Assembly: GCF_011008945.1 (NCBI RefSeq)
Contig: NZ_WYCT01000035.1
Coordinates: 1-35,073 of the forward strand
Origin: Streptomyces harenosi
GTDB taxonomy: Bacteria; Actinomycetota; Actinomycetes; Streptomycetales; Streptomycetaceae
Reading direction: 5' to 3'
DNA: 35,073 nucleotides
The notes beneath the pieces were generated by a model. It worked only from the letters and a program-made list of their open reading frames with translations, was not told the DNA's origin and did not search any database. The translations under genes and the position numbers were made by a program. The number at the start of each line of letters is the position of its first letter. Position 1 is the first letter of the stretch. This document shows, one piece after another, positions 23,917 to 31,207 of the stretch.

Positions 23917-25698
23917 GTGCATCCCCGTATCGAGGACTACGCGCTCATCGGCGACGAACAGACCGCGGCCCTGGTCGGCACGGACGGCTCCGTGGACTGG
24001 CTGTGCCTGCCCCGGTTCGACTCGGCGGCCTGCTTCGCCAAACTGCTCGGCGACGAGGACAACGGCCACTGGCGCATCGCCCCCAAGGGCGCCGGGCGCT
24101 GCACCCGGCGCGCCTACCGCCGCGACACCCTCGTCCTGGACACCGAGTGGGAGACCGCCCAGGGCGCGGTCCGCGTCACCGACTTCATGCCCCAGCGCGA
24201 CCGCGCGCCGGATCTCGTCCGGGTCGTGGAGGGCCTGCGCGGCGAGGTCACCGTGCACAGCGCGCTGCGGCTGCGTTTCGACTACGGCTCGGTCGTGCCC
24301 TGGATGCGCCGCACCGACGGCCACCGGGTGGCCGTCGCCGGCCCGGACGCGGCGTGGCTGCGCAGTGTCCCGGAGGTCCCCACCTGGGGGCACGACTACG
24401 GGACGCACTCCGAGTTCACCGTCGCCGCCGGGCAGAAGGTGGCGTTCGTCCTCACCTGGCACCCCTCGCACGAGCCGCGCCCCGCGCAGATCGACCCGTA
24501 CGAGGCGCTGCGCCACAGCGTCGCCGACTGGCGGGCCTGGGCGGCCCGCTGCCGCTACGACGGCCCGTACCGGGACGCCGTGGTGCGCTCCCTGATCACC
24601 CTCAAGGCGCTCACCTACAAGCCGACCGGCGGCATCGTGGCCGCCGCCACCACCTCGCTGCCCGAGGAGCCCGGCGGCGTCCGCAACTGGGACTACCGCT
24701 ACTGCTGGCTGCGCGACTCCACCCTCACCCTGGGCGCGCTGCTGGCGGCCGGGTACCTGGAGGAGGCCGAGGCGTGGCGGGACTGGCTGCTGCGCGCGGT
24801 CGCGGGCAGCCCGGCGGACCTGCAGATCATGTACGGGCTGGCCGGTGAGCGGCGGCTGCCGGAGTTCGAGCTGCCGTGGCTGTCCGGTTTCGACGAGTCC
24901 ACCCCCGTACGGATCGGCAACGACGCCGTCAACCAGCTCCAGCTCGACGTCTTCGGCGAGGTGATGGACACCCTGTCGCTGGCCCGCACGGCGGGCCTGC
25001 CCGACAAGCCGCAGATGTGGCAGTTGCAGCGCTCCCTGATGCGGTTCCTGCGGACGGTGTGGCGGCAGCCGGACGAGGGGCTGTGGGAGGTGCGCGGCGG
25101 GCGCCGCCACTTCGTGCACTCGAAGGTGATGGTGTGGGTGGCCGCCGACCGGGCCGTGCGCACCCTGGAGCGCCACCCCGAGCTGGAGGGCGACCTGGAG
25201 GAGTGGCGGGCGCTGCGCGAGGAGGTGCACCGGGAGGTGTGCGAGCGGGGCTACGACCCCGGGCGAGGCACCTTCACCCAGTCCTACGGCTCGCGCGAAC
25301 TGGACGCCGCGCTGCTGTTCATCCCGCGCGTGGGCTTCCTGCCGCCCGACGACCCGCGGGTGCTCGGCACCATCGACGCCGTCGCCAAGGAACTGACCCG
25401 CGACGGCCTGGTGCGCCGCTACAGCACCGAGGACCCCGTCGACGGGCTGCCCGGCAGCGAGGGCACCTTCCTGGTGTGCTCGTTCTGGCTCGCGGACGCG
25501 CTGCACATGACCGGCCGCACCGAGGAGGCCGAGGAGCTGTTCGCGCGGCTGGTGGGGCTCGCCAACGACGTGGGTCTGCTGGCCGAGGAGTACGACCCGG
25601 TGGCCGGCCGCCAGCTGGGGAACTTCCCGCAGGCCTTCAGCCACATCGGCCTGGTGCACACCGCCCTCGCCCTGTTCGGGCAGGAGCGGGCAGGATAG
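23917..25698 (+). CDS. Glycoside hydrolase family 15 protein (glucoamylase/trehalase-like)
   Basis: A 593-aa cytosolic-looking (no signal peptide) GH15 enzyme. The N-terminal beta-rich part starts HPRIEDYALIGDEQTAALV and contains GSVDWLCLPRFDS, a signature of bacterial GH15 trehalase/glucoamylase-like proteins. The (alpha/alpha)6 barrel includes NWDYRYCWLRDSTLTL, with acidic catalytic candidates in the barrel loops, and FNEST-like (LSGFDESTPVRIGNDA) motifs. Later comes LFIPRVGFLPPDDPRVLGTI. Mycobacterial members are trehalases, while other bacteria use them on oligosaccharides; I cannot choose between these. The GTG at 23917 follows a GGAAGACGGA purine stretch. It is probably coupled to the SDR gene, which begins 4 nt after its stop. 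Confidence 0.9.
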   Translation: MHPRIEDYALIGDEQTAALVGTDGSVDWLCLPRFDSAACFAKLLGDEDNGHWRIAPKGAGRCTRRAYRRDTLVLDTEWETAQGAVRVTDFMPQRDRAPDLVRVVEGLRGEVTVHSALRLRFDYGSVVPWMRRTDGHRVAVAGPDAAWLRSVPEVPTWGHDYGTHSEFTVAAGQKVAFVLTWHPSHEPRPAQIDPYEALRHSVADWRAWAARCRYDGPYRDAVVRSLITLKALTYKPTGGIVAAATTSLPEEPGGVRNWDYRYCWLRDSTLTLGALLAAGYLEEAEAWRDWLLRAVAGSPADLQIMYGLAGERRLPEFELPWLSGFDESTPVRIGNDAVNQLQLDVFGEVMDTLSLARTAGLPDKPQMWQLQRSLMRFLRTVWRQPDEGLWEVRGGRRHFVHSKVMVWVAADRAVRTLERHPELEGDLEEWRALREEVHREVCERGYDPGRGTFTQSYGSRELDAALLFIPRVGFLPPDDPRVLGTIDAVAKELTRDGLVRRYSTEDPVDGLPGSEGTFLVCSFWLADALHMTGRTEEAEELFARLVGLANDVGLLAEEYDPVAGRQLGNFPQAFSHIGLVHTALALFGQERAG

Positions 25699-25702
25699 GG
25701 CC

Positions 25703-26458
25703 ATGGATCTTGGACTGAAGGACCGGGTGTACGTGGTCACCGGCGCCACCCGGGGCCTGGGCAACGCCACCGCGCGGGAACTGGTCGCGGACGGCGCGAA
25801 GGTGATCATCACGGGGCGGGACGGGAAGAGCGTCGCCGACGCGGCGTCCGCGCTGGGCCCGAACGCGGTCGGGGTGGCCGCCGACAACGCCGACCCGGAG
25901 GCGGCCGGACGGCTGATCGCCGCCGCGCGCGAGCACTTCGGGGGCTTCGACGGCGTCCTGGTCAGCGTCGGCGGACCGCCGCCCGGTTTCGTCGCCGACA
26001 CCACGGACGAGCAGTGGCGGGCGGCGTTCGAGTCGGTCTTCCTCGGTGCGGTGCGCCTGGCCCGCGCGGCCGCGGCGGAGCTGGAGGAAGGCGGCGTCAT
26101 CGGCTTCGTGCTGTCCGGGTCGGTGTACGAGCCGATCCCGGGGCTGACCGTCTCCAACGGGCTGCGCCCGGGTCTGGCCGGTTTCGCCAAGTCCCTGGCG
26201 GACGAGCTGGGCCCGCGCGGCATCCGCGTCGTCGGCGTGCTGCCGGGCCGCATCGACACCGACCGGGTGCGCGAGCTGGACGGCATGTCCGCCGACCCGG
26301 AGGCCACGCGCGCGGCCGCCGCCTCCCGCATCCCGCTGCGCCGGTACGGGACCCCGCAGGAGTTCGGCCGCGCGGCGGCGTTCCTGCTGTCCCCGGCGGC
26401 GTCGTACCTGACGGGCGTCATGCTGCCGGTGGACGGCGGGGTGCGGCACGGGTTCTGA
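25703..26458 (+). CDS. Short-chain dehydrogenase-like protein lacking Tyr/Lys
   Basis: A 251-aa Rossmann protein. The cofactor motif TGATRGLG (residues 13-20) and the C-terminal VDGGVRHGF are intact. At the active site, aligned with FabG YAASK, it has SNGLR, with S151 in place of the catalytic Tyr and R155 in place of the Lys. The NAG motif is also altered to SVGG (88-91). The fold and dinucleotide binding are therefore likely, but normal SDR chemistry is doubtful; a regulatory, binding or atypical catalytic role is possible. It follows the GH15 gene by 4 nt with a ribosome binding site GGATAGGG, so the two are likely co-expressed. Confidence 0.88.
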   Translation: MDLGLKDRVYVVTGATRGLGNATARELVADGAKVIITGRDGKSVADAASALGPNAVGVAADNADPEAAGRLIAAAREHFGGFDGVLVSVGGPPPGFVADTTDEQWRAAFESVFLGAVRLARAAAAELEEGGVIGFVLSGSVYEPIPGLTVSNGLRPGLAGFAKSLADELGPRGIRVVGVLPGRIDTDRVRELDGMSADPEATRAAAASRIPLRRYGTPQEFGRAAAFLLSPAASYLTGVMLPVDGGVRHGF

Positions 26459-26510
26459 CCCCGCGCACGCCGTCGCCGCCCTCGCGCGGGGCGGGGGTGC
26501 GGCCGCGGCG

Positions 26511-27098
26511 CTAGGTGACGCGCTCGGCGCGGTGCCGGACGCCCTTGAGCCGTACCTCCGTCGGCAGGGCGGCGAGCCCCGCCGCCTCCCGGGCGTGCGC
26601 CAGTGGGCCGGTGGTCAGGTCGTGCAGCGCGGTGGCGGGGTCCAGGTGCGGCGCGAGCAGCAGCCGTACGCGGGAGCGCGGGGCGCCGCGCCGGCCGGTG
26701 AGCCGCACCTGCGCGCGTTCCACACCGTCGGGGCGGCCCGCCTCGTCGGCCAGCGCGCTCTCCAGGGCCCGGCCGCGCAGCACCGCGCCCTCGCCGTCGC
26801 CGGTGTCGACGAGGATCTCGCCGAGGCGGCGCCGGCGCAGTACCGCCGCCAGCCATGCCAGGGCGAGCAGCAGGAGCACGGCGAGGGCGGCCAGGACCAC
26901 CGGCCACCACCAGCCGGTGTCCCGCCAGCGGGTCCGCTCGGCGTCACTGAGCAGCACGTCGCGCCGGCCGTGGTGGATCCACCACGAGGGCGCCGGGGCG
27001 CCCAGTCCGACGGCCAGCACCGAGCCGCCGAGGGCGAGCAGGACGACGCCCACGAGGGCGAGCAGGACACGGTTGACGGTGGTGCGCACCGGCCTCAT
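26511..27098 (-). CDS. Alkaline-shock membrane anchor AmaP-like protein
   Basis: A 195-aa membrane protein with two N-terminal helices (about residues 8-31 and 64-88), a short extracellular-side loop between them and a soluble C-terminal domain rich in Arg and Leu. The layout matches AmaP, the anchor that recruits Asp23 to the membrane in Firmicutes and related systems in actinobacteria. The cytoplasmic part starts with RRRRLGEILVDTGDG. It is the last gene of the five-gene cluster, and its ATG overlaps the stop of the preceding gene by 4 nt. The name rests on topology and neighbours more than on residue identity. Confidence 0.82.
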   Translation of the reverse strand: MRPVRTTVNRVLLALVGVVLLALGGSVLAVGLGAPAPSWWIHHGRRDVLLSDAERTRWRDTGWWWPVVLAALAVLLLLALAWLAAVLRRRRLGEILVDTGDGEGAVLRGRALESALADEAGRPDGVERAQVRLTGRRGAPRSRVRLLLAPHLDPATALHDLTTGPLAHAREAAGLAALPTEVRLKGVRHRAERVT

Positions 27099-27781
27099 CC
27101 CTTCCGTCCGGACCGTCCGGGCCGCGCCACCCGCACCGACACGGCGGGCGGCCGGGCCAGTCCCAGGGCCTGCACGGCGTCGCCGAGCGCGGTGTGCAGG
27201 TCGGCGCGTACCTCCTCCGGTTCCCGGAAGTGCGCCACCGCTCGGACCTTCGCCTTCCGCCGGCCCGTCCGCACCCGGGCCGACTGCACGCCGGCGACGG
27301 CCACGGCCCGGTCGCGCAGCACCGTCGCGGCGGCGCCGCGGTGGAGTGCGGCCCGTACGTCGGGGTGGGTGCGCCGCATCGGCAGCAGGTCCCGCAGGCC
27401 GGGCGTGACGGCCAGGAGCAGCAGCCACAGCCCGAGCGCGGCGGCGACGGCCGCGCCGGTCAGCACCCAGGTGTCCTCCAGGGGCCGCCGGGCGAGCTGC
27501 CGGGCCAGTTCCCGGCGCCAGGCGAGGGCGGGCCGGTCGGCGCGTACGGCGGCGATGTCGTAGAGGAAGGCGCCCGCGAGGAGCAGGAGCAGCAGGGCGG
27601 TGATGCCCGCGGGGACGCGGCGCGCCGACCAGAAGCGGCCGGCCCGCCCGGGGGCGCCGCCGGGCGCGGCGGGGGGCGTCTGCCCGGTGCCGGCCGCCTT
27701 CTCCATGACCGGTGCGCGCGGCCCGGCGTCCGGGGCGTCGTCGGCGGGGGTGCCGTCCGGGGTGTTCCTGGGCTCGCTCAT
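27095..27781 (-). CDS. DUF6286-like membrane protein of the Asp23 cluster
   Basis: A 228-aa protein with a disordered Pro/Gly/Ala-rich N-terminal region (about residues 1-50), two membrane helices (about 57-76 and 108-128) and a C-terminal soluble domain (about 135-228) with a beta-alpha pattern ending PPAVSVRVARPGRSGRKG. I link it to DUF6286 by this topology and by its position next to AmaP and Asp23 genes. The ATG at 27781 lies just before the Asp23-like stop, overlapping by 4 nt, and upstream codons would run into that gene. A ribosome binding site GAGGACCC is near. Function is unknown, probably structural in the stress complex. Confidence 0.8.
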   Translation of the reverse strand: MSEPRNTPDGTPADDAPDAGPRAPVMEKAAGTGQTPPAAPGGAPGRAGRFWSARRVPAGITALLLLLLAGAFLYDIAAVRADRPALAWRRELARQLARRPLEDTWVLTGAAVAAALGLWLLLLAVTPGLRDLLPMRRTHPDVRAALHRGAAATVLRDRAVAVAGVQSARVRTGRRKAKVRAVAHFREPEEVRADLHTALGDAVQALGLARPPAVSVRVARPGRSGRKG

Positions 27782-28161
27782 CGGGTCCTCCCGTGTGCCG
27801 CGCCGTCCTCCGGTACCGGGTGCAGCCGCTCCACCAGGACGGCGACCTCCGGCACCGTCATGCCCGTCAGCGCGCCCACCCGTTCGGTGACCCGGCGGCG
27901 CACCCGGCCGCACCGGGCGCCGATGTCGCCGGGGTAGCCGAGGTCGAGGTGGACGCGGACCCGGGCGGTGTCGCGGTGCACGGCGACGGTGGCGCGGGGG
28001 CGCGAGGCGTCCGGGGGGAGCTCGCCCACCGCCTCGCGCGCCGCCTGGGCGGCGATCTTCGCGACGACCCGGTCGGCGATCCTGGTCGCGCCGCGCTGCC
28101 CCGGCGGGACGGCGGCGGGGGTGCCGCCGAGCTCACCGGTGCCACTGCTCACGGCGGTCAC
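27778..28161 (-). CDS. Asp23/Gls24-like protein 2
   Basis: A 127-aa soluble protein. The central part RGATRIADRVVAKIAAQAAREAVG matches the start of Asp23/Gls24 domains, followed by the ATVAVHRDTARVRVHLDLGYPG strand pair and RRRVTERVGALTGMTVPEVAVLVE. Asp23 proteins form filaments at the inner membrane via AmaP during alkaline or envelope stress (family knowledge). The GTG start at 28161 overlaps the stop of the small membrane gene by 4 nt; a second GTG at 28152 is an alternative. It is more divergent than the Asp23 homologue at 28458-28922, suggesting two subunit types. Confidence 0.82.
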   Translation of the reverse strand: MTAVSSGTGELGGTPAAVPPGQRGATRIADRVVAKIAAQAAREAVGELPPDASRPRATVAVHRDTARVRVHLDLGYPGDIGARCGRVRRRVTERVGALTGMTVPEVAVLVERLHPVPEDGAAHGRTR

Positions 28162-28343
28162 CGCCGGCGGTCGTCACGCGCGCGGAAGAAGTCGCCGAGT
28201 TCCCAGTCCCCCTCCAGGAACCGGCCGACGACGAGCCCGACGGCGCCCAGGGCGGCCACCAGGAGGAAGGCGCCGAATCCGCCGAAGTATCCGGCGAAGC
28301 CCAGCGCCATTCCGGCGATCATGCCGGCCACGGCCATGCTCAT
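28158..28343 (-). CDS. Small two-helix membrane protein of the Asp23 cluster
   Basis: A 61-aa protein, almost entirely hydrophobic for residues 1-44 (Gly/Ala/Phe/Leu-rich, two helices), then a polar tail EGDWELGDFFRARDDRRR. Its size and Gly-rich helices resemble DUF2273-type small integral membrane proteins that accompany Asp23 genes in other bacteria. GAGGAG lies 7 nt upstream of the ATG. It overlaps the next gene by 4 nt. A role as a membrane anchor or helper of the complex is inferred from context. Confidence 0.78.
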   Translation of the reverse strand: MSMAVAGMIAGMALGFAGYFGGFGAFLLVAALGAVGLVVGRFLEGDWELGDFFRARDDRRR

Positions 28344-28457
28344 GGTGCGCTCCTCAGCTCCTCAGGGCGATCGGGGTGACGGGGTGACGGACGGGGTGGC
28401 GGGGTGGCGGTGGGAGGCGGCGCGAGGCGGGCAGGGCCCGCCCCTGCCCGGCCGGGG
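28344..28457. other. Spacer between the first Asp23 gene and the rest of the cluster
   Basis: A 114-nt G-rich spacer with imperfect repeats of GGGGTGACG/GGGGTGGCG (about 28372-28413). It could delay or reinitiate transcription within the cluster; I see no clean terminator or promoter. Confidence 0.4.
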
Positions 28458-28922
28458 TCACTGGATCCGGGGCTCCGGCTCCTCTTCCTCCTCGTCCGGC
28501 AGCTTGACGTCGCCGACCGCGATGTTGACCTCGACCACTTCCAGGCCGGTCATCCGCTCGACGGCGGCGATCACGTTCTCCCGCACGTCCCGGGTGACGT
28601 CGGCGATCGACACGCCGTACTCGACGACGATCTCCAGGTCGAGCGCGGTCTGCTTCTCGCCGACCTCGGCCTTCACCCCGCGCGTGACCGACTTGGTCCC
28701 GCCGGGGACCCGGTCGCGCATGGCTCCGAAGGTGCGCGACATGCCGCTGCCCATGGCGTGCACGCCGTCGACGTCCCTAGCGGCCATTCCGGTGATCTTC
28801 TCCACGACACCGTCGGCGATGGTGGTCCGTCCGCGGGTGCCGGGGTCCGAGCCGCCCCGCCTGGAGCTCTGCGCCCTGATCGCGCCGCCGGGGTCCTGGT
28901 TCCGTTCCGTGGTCTCGCTCAT
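28458..28922 (-). CDS. Asp23/Gls24 family envelope stress protein
   Basis: A 154-aa soluble protein with a polar, likely disordered N-terminal 30 residues. An Asp23 domain follows (about 34-140: TTIADGVVEKITGMAARDVD, VTRGVKAEVGEKQTALDLEI, VVEYGVSIADVTRDVRENVI). It ends in a striking acidic tail EEEEEPEPRIQ. It is the first and most typical Asp23 homologue of the cluster. In Staphylococcus, Asp23 lies at the membrane through AmaP and responds to cell-wall stress; the same is inferred here. GAAAGGGA precedes the ATG by about 8 nt. It is divergent from the companion gene at 29010. Confidence 0.9.
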   Translation of the reverse strand: MSETTERNQDPGGAIRAQSSRRGGSDPGTRGRTTIADGVVEKITGMAARDVDGVHAMGSGMSRTFGAMRDRVPGGTKSVTRGVKAEVGEKQTALDLEIVVEYGVSIADVTRDVRENVIAAVERMTGLEVVEVNIAVGDVKLPDEEEEEPEPRIQ

Positions 28923-28972
28923 CGCCGTACGTCCCTTTCGGTCGTCGTTCTGCGACCACCGTAAGCGCCGTT

Positions 28973-28984
28973 GCGCGATCGCGC
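28973..28984. promoter_or_regulatory. 12-bp palindrome between the divergent Asp23 genes
   Basis: GCGCGATCGCGC is a perfect palindrome lying 51 nt upstream of the Asp23 start and 26 nt upstream of the divergent gene. It could serve as a shared operator. It also contains a GATC. Perfect 12-bp palindromes occur by chance in GC-rich DNA, so the case is weak. Confidence 0.3.
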
Positions 28985-29009
28985 GCCAGGGATACGGCAG
29001 GCTGGAGGA

Positions 29010-29729
29010 ATGACGACGGCGGACCGGTTGGCACGGGCGGTACGGGAGCAGGTGGGGCTGGGCAGGTTCCTCCCCCTGGGCGGGCCGCGGGATGGCGCGT
29101 GGATCACGGAGCGGGCGGTGCGAGAGGTGCTGCGCGAGGCGGCGCGGGACGTGCCGGGCGTGCGCCTGGACGGGGTGCGGGTCGCGCACGCCGATCCCGG
29201 CCGCGCGCAGGAGCCGGCCGTGCCGCCGCCGCCGAGCGCGCTGCCGCCCGGGCCGCTGCGGGTGACGGCGGAGTGCGCGGCGGCGGCCACCGAGCCGCTG
29301 CCGGCGGCGGCCGCCCGGCTGCGCGCGGCGCTCGCGGCGGCGGCCGGGCGGCTCGGCCTGACGGTGGAGGAGGTGGACCTGCGGGTGACCGGGCTACTGG
29401 AGGAGACGGGCGCCGGGGCCGCGCCACCGCGGGAGGCGCCGGGGGCGGCGGCCCCCGTCCCGGCCGAGGGCGACGAGGGCCGGGCCGCGGCGGCCGCCGT
29501 GGCGGTGGCGGGCGTGACCCGGCTGACGACCGCGCTGGGCCGCCCCGTGCGGGTCGGCGAGCACGCGCACGCGCCGGAGGCGGCCCTGCCGCCCCGGCAC
29601 GTCCGGGTGGAGCTCGCGGTGGCCGCGGACCACCGGGCCGTGGAGGTGGCCCGGCGGGTCCGCGCGGCGGTGTCGGACGCCCTGCCGGATCACCCCGCGG
29701 TGGCGGTGCTGGTCACGGCGGTCGACTGA
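29010..29729 (+). CDS. Asp23-cluster companion protein, unknown function
   Basis: A 239-aa soluble, Ala/Arg/Val-rich protein. The N-terminal part (TTADRLARAVREQVGLGRFL, WITERAVREVLREAARDVPG) and the C-terminal part (AVAVAGVTRLTTALGRPVRV, HVRVELAVAADHRAVEVARR) both show an Asp23-like pattern: helix, then a strand with alternating Val/Arg. A Pro/Ala linker separates them, so it may be a degenerate tandem Asp23 protein. I recall database names of the type nucleopolyhedrovirus P10 family for similar genes, which I regard as misleading. GGAGGA sits just upstream of the ATG. It is transcribed divergently from the Asp23 operon. Confidence 0.8.
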   Translation: MTTADRLARAVREQVGLGRFLPLGGPRDGAWITERAVREVLREAARDVPGVRLDGVRVAHADPGRAQEPAVPPPPSALPPGPLRVTAECAAAATEPLPAAAARLRAALAAAAGRLGLTVEEVDLRVTGLLEETGAGAAPPREAPGAAAPVPAEGDEGRAAAAAVAVAGVTRLTTALGRPVRVGEHAHAPEAALPPRHVRVELAVAADHRAVEVARRVRAAVSDALPDHPAVAVLVTAVD

Positions 29730-29760
29730 CCGGGCCCGGCGGGTCCGGGCGGGCGCCACG

Positions 29761-30573
29761 CTACTCGCCGAGGCCGGCCAGGTCCCGCAGACGGCGTGCC
29801 TGGGCGGCCCGCTCCGCGGCGCGCTGGGCCTCGTAGTCCCGGTCCACCGCGCCCTGGAGCAGGCCCTTGGTCTCGATCACGGCATCGCGCGGCGCGGAGA
29901 GGACGGCCGAGGCCAGGTCGCGTACGGCGGCGTCGAGCTGGTCCGCCGGCACGGCGAGGTTCGCCAGCCCCGTGCTGACGGCCTCGCCGGCCGTGACGAA
30001 CCGCCCGGTCACGCAGATCTCCAGCGCGCGGGCGTAGCCGACGAGCCCGACCAGGGGGTGGGTGCCGGTGAGGTCGGGGACGAGTCCGAGGCTGGTCTCC
30101 CGCATGGCGAACTGCGCGTCGTCGGCGACGACACGCAGATCGCAGGCGAGGGCGAGCTGGAAGCCCGCCCCGATGGCGTGTCCCTGCACGGCGGCGATCG
30201 ACAGGATGTCGCCGCGCCGCCACCAGGTGAACGCCTCCTGGTACTCGGCGATGGTCGCGTCCAGTTCGGCGTCGCCGCCGCGCGCGAGGTCGAGGAACGA
30301 CGGCTCGCCGTCGAAGCCCTCGGGCGTGAACGCCTGCCGGTCGAGCCCGGCCGAGAAGGACTTGCCCTCGGCCCGCAGCACGACGACACGCACGGACCCC
30401 GGCAGCCGGCGCCCGGCCTCGGTGAGCGCCCGCCACAGGGCGGGGCTCTGGGCGTTGCGCTTGGCCGGGTTGGTCAGCGTCACCGTGGCGATCGCGTCGT
30501 CGACGGTGAGCCGTACGCCGTCCTGGTCGAGGACCGGACTGTTGGGGCCGTGGTCCTGGGCGGGCGAAGCCAT
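29761..30573 (-). CDS. Enoyl-CoA hydratase/isomerase family protein
   Basis: A 270-aa crotonase-fold protein. TLTNPAKRNAQSPALW is the family start, GKSFSAGLDR the first oxyanion-hole motif, and GHAIGAGFQLALACDLRV the second. MRETSLGLVPDLTG holds a Glu aligned with catalytic acids of hydratases. A C-terminal helix region with repeated Arg/Ala (YEAQRAAERAAQARRL) closes it. It may hydrate enoyl-CoA in fatty acid degradation or act as an isomerase; the substrate is not evident. GGAGG lies just upstream of ATG 30573. The 25-nt dyad TGCCGTAC/GTACGGCA (30606-30629) upstream may be an operator. Confidence 0.9.
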   Translation of the reverse strand: MASPAQDHGPNSPVLDQDGVRLTVDDAIATVTLTNPAKRNAQSPALWRALTEAGRRLPGSVRVVVLRAEGKSFSAGLDRQAFTPEGFDGEPSFLDLARGGDAELDATIAEYQEAFTWWRRGDILSIAAVQGHAIGAGFQLALACDLRVVADDAQFAMRETSLGLVPDLTGTHPLVGLVGYARALEICVTGRFVTAGEAVSTGLANLAVPADQLDAAVRDLASAVLSAPRDAVIETKGLLQGAVDRDYEAQRAAERAAQARRLRDLAGLGE

Positions 30574-30605
30574 GGGGCGCCTCCGGTGGGTGCGGTCGTC
30601 GTGAG

Positions 30606-30629
30606 TGCCGTACGGGACTGCGTACGGCA
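30606..30629. promoter_or_regulatory. Inverted repeat upstream of the enoyl-CoA hydratase gene
   Basis: TGCCGTAC (30606-30613) and GTACGGCA (30622-30629) form an 8-bp dyad with an 8-nt centre, 33 nt upstream of the start codon. It may be an operator or a leader hairpin; no regulator gene is adjacent. Confidence 0.4.
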
Positions 30630-30651
30630 TCCCTAAGTGACTGCACAGTAA

Positions 30652-30683
30652 CCACCCGGTCGATCAGCCGGCCGACCGGGTGG
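30652..30683 (-). terminator. Terminator hairpin after gbn
   Basis: CCACCCGGTCG (30652-30662) pairs with CGACCGGGTGG (30673-30683), an 11-bp stem, 33 nt past the gbn stop on the minus strand, followed by the T-richer TTACTG. Confidence 0.7.
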
Positions 30684-30716
30684 CCACCATCGAAGCCGTG
30701 GGGCCGCCCGGGGACG

Positions 30717-30938
30717 TCAGGCCGATGGAGCCTTCTTGCCCCGCGTCGCCCCGCCACGCCCTCGGAGCGTGACGCCCGACTCGCTGAGCATGCGGTGCAC
30801 GAAGCCATACGAGCGGCCGGTCTCCTCGGCCAACGCCCGGATGCTCGCACCGGCGTCGTACTTCTTCTTCAGGTCTGCCGCGAGCTTGTCGCGCGCGGCG
30901 CCGGTCACCCGGCTGCCCTTCTTCAGAGTCTCGGCCAC
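30717..30938 (-). CDS. gbn: GATC-binding nucleoid-associated protein Gbn (HTH)
   Basis: A 73-aa basic protein consisting almost only of one helix-turn-helix: AADLKKKYDAGASIRALAEE, then TGRSYGFVHRMLSESGVTLR, with Lys/Arg-rich ends (ETLKKGSR; GGATRGKKAPSA). Size, sequence and neighbourhood match S. coelicolor SCO1839, described as Gbn, a nucleoid-associated protein that binds GATC and influences sporulation and antibiotic production (recalled from literature). The GTG at 30938 has GAGGAGG 7 nt upstream and gives exactly 73 residues. An in-frame ATG at 30977, with GGAGGGG upstream, would add 13 residues. A hairpin follows the gene. Confidence 0.88.
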   Translation of the reverse strand: MAETLKKGSRVTGAARDKLAADLKKKYDAGASIRALAEETGRSYGFVHRMLSESGVTLRGRGGATRGKKAPSA

Positions 30939-31062
30939 CCGTGCCTCCTCATGGGAAGTGCGCTCTGGTCTCCTCATGATCACCCCTCCGGGGCCCGATG
31001 GCCACCCATTCGGCAAGGTCCGTGAGACAAGTCCGTGACGACGGGAGTGCGTCCCCACATCC

Positions 31063-31077
31063 GGAATCTCCAATTCC
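31063..31077. promoter_or_regulatory. 15-bp inverted repeat in the gbn upstream region
   Basis: GGAAT-CTCCA-ATTCC lies 125 nt upstream of the gbn start codon, in an otherwise GC-rich leader. Nearby, GTCCGTGA occurs twice (31018-31025 and 31031-31038). These may be regulatory sites for gbn; no factor is suggested. Confidence 0.35.
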
Positions 31078-31138
31078 ATGCGAGGGCGTCCGTAGGGTCG
31101 AACGAGTTCGGCCGCGAAAGGCCAGGTCAGAAAGGCGC

Positions 31139-31175
31139 GACGGCCGGGCCCTCGGCGAAGGAGGGCCCGGCCGTC
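31139..31175 (-). terminator. Terminator hairpin after the ABC-F gene
   Basis: A perfect 15-bp stem (31139-31153 with 31161-31175) has a 7-nt loop. On the minus strand it is followed by CGCGCCTTTCTG, giving a short U-run. It separates the ABC-F gene from gbn. Confidence 0.85.
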
Positions 31176-31207
31176 ATATCGGTGTATGACACACCTCGGT
31201 ACGAGGA

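Noticed and set aside
23614..26910. Very long minus-strand open frame (1098 codons)
   Set aside because: It runs antisense to SURF1, GH15 and the SDR gene, has Arg/Pro/Ala-rich nonsense composition and arises from the high GC third positions of the true genes.
29099..29836. Plus-strand open frame of 245 codons rich in Gly and Arg
   Set aside because: It is a shifted-frame shadow of the Asp23-cluster companion gene; its repetitive Gly/Arg/Ala composition is that of a GC-rich off-frame.
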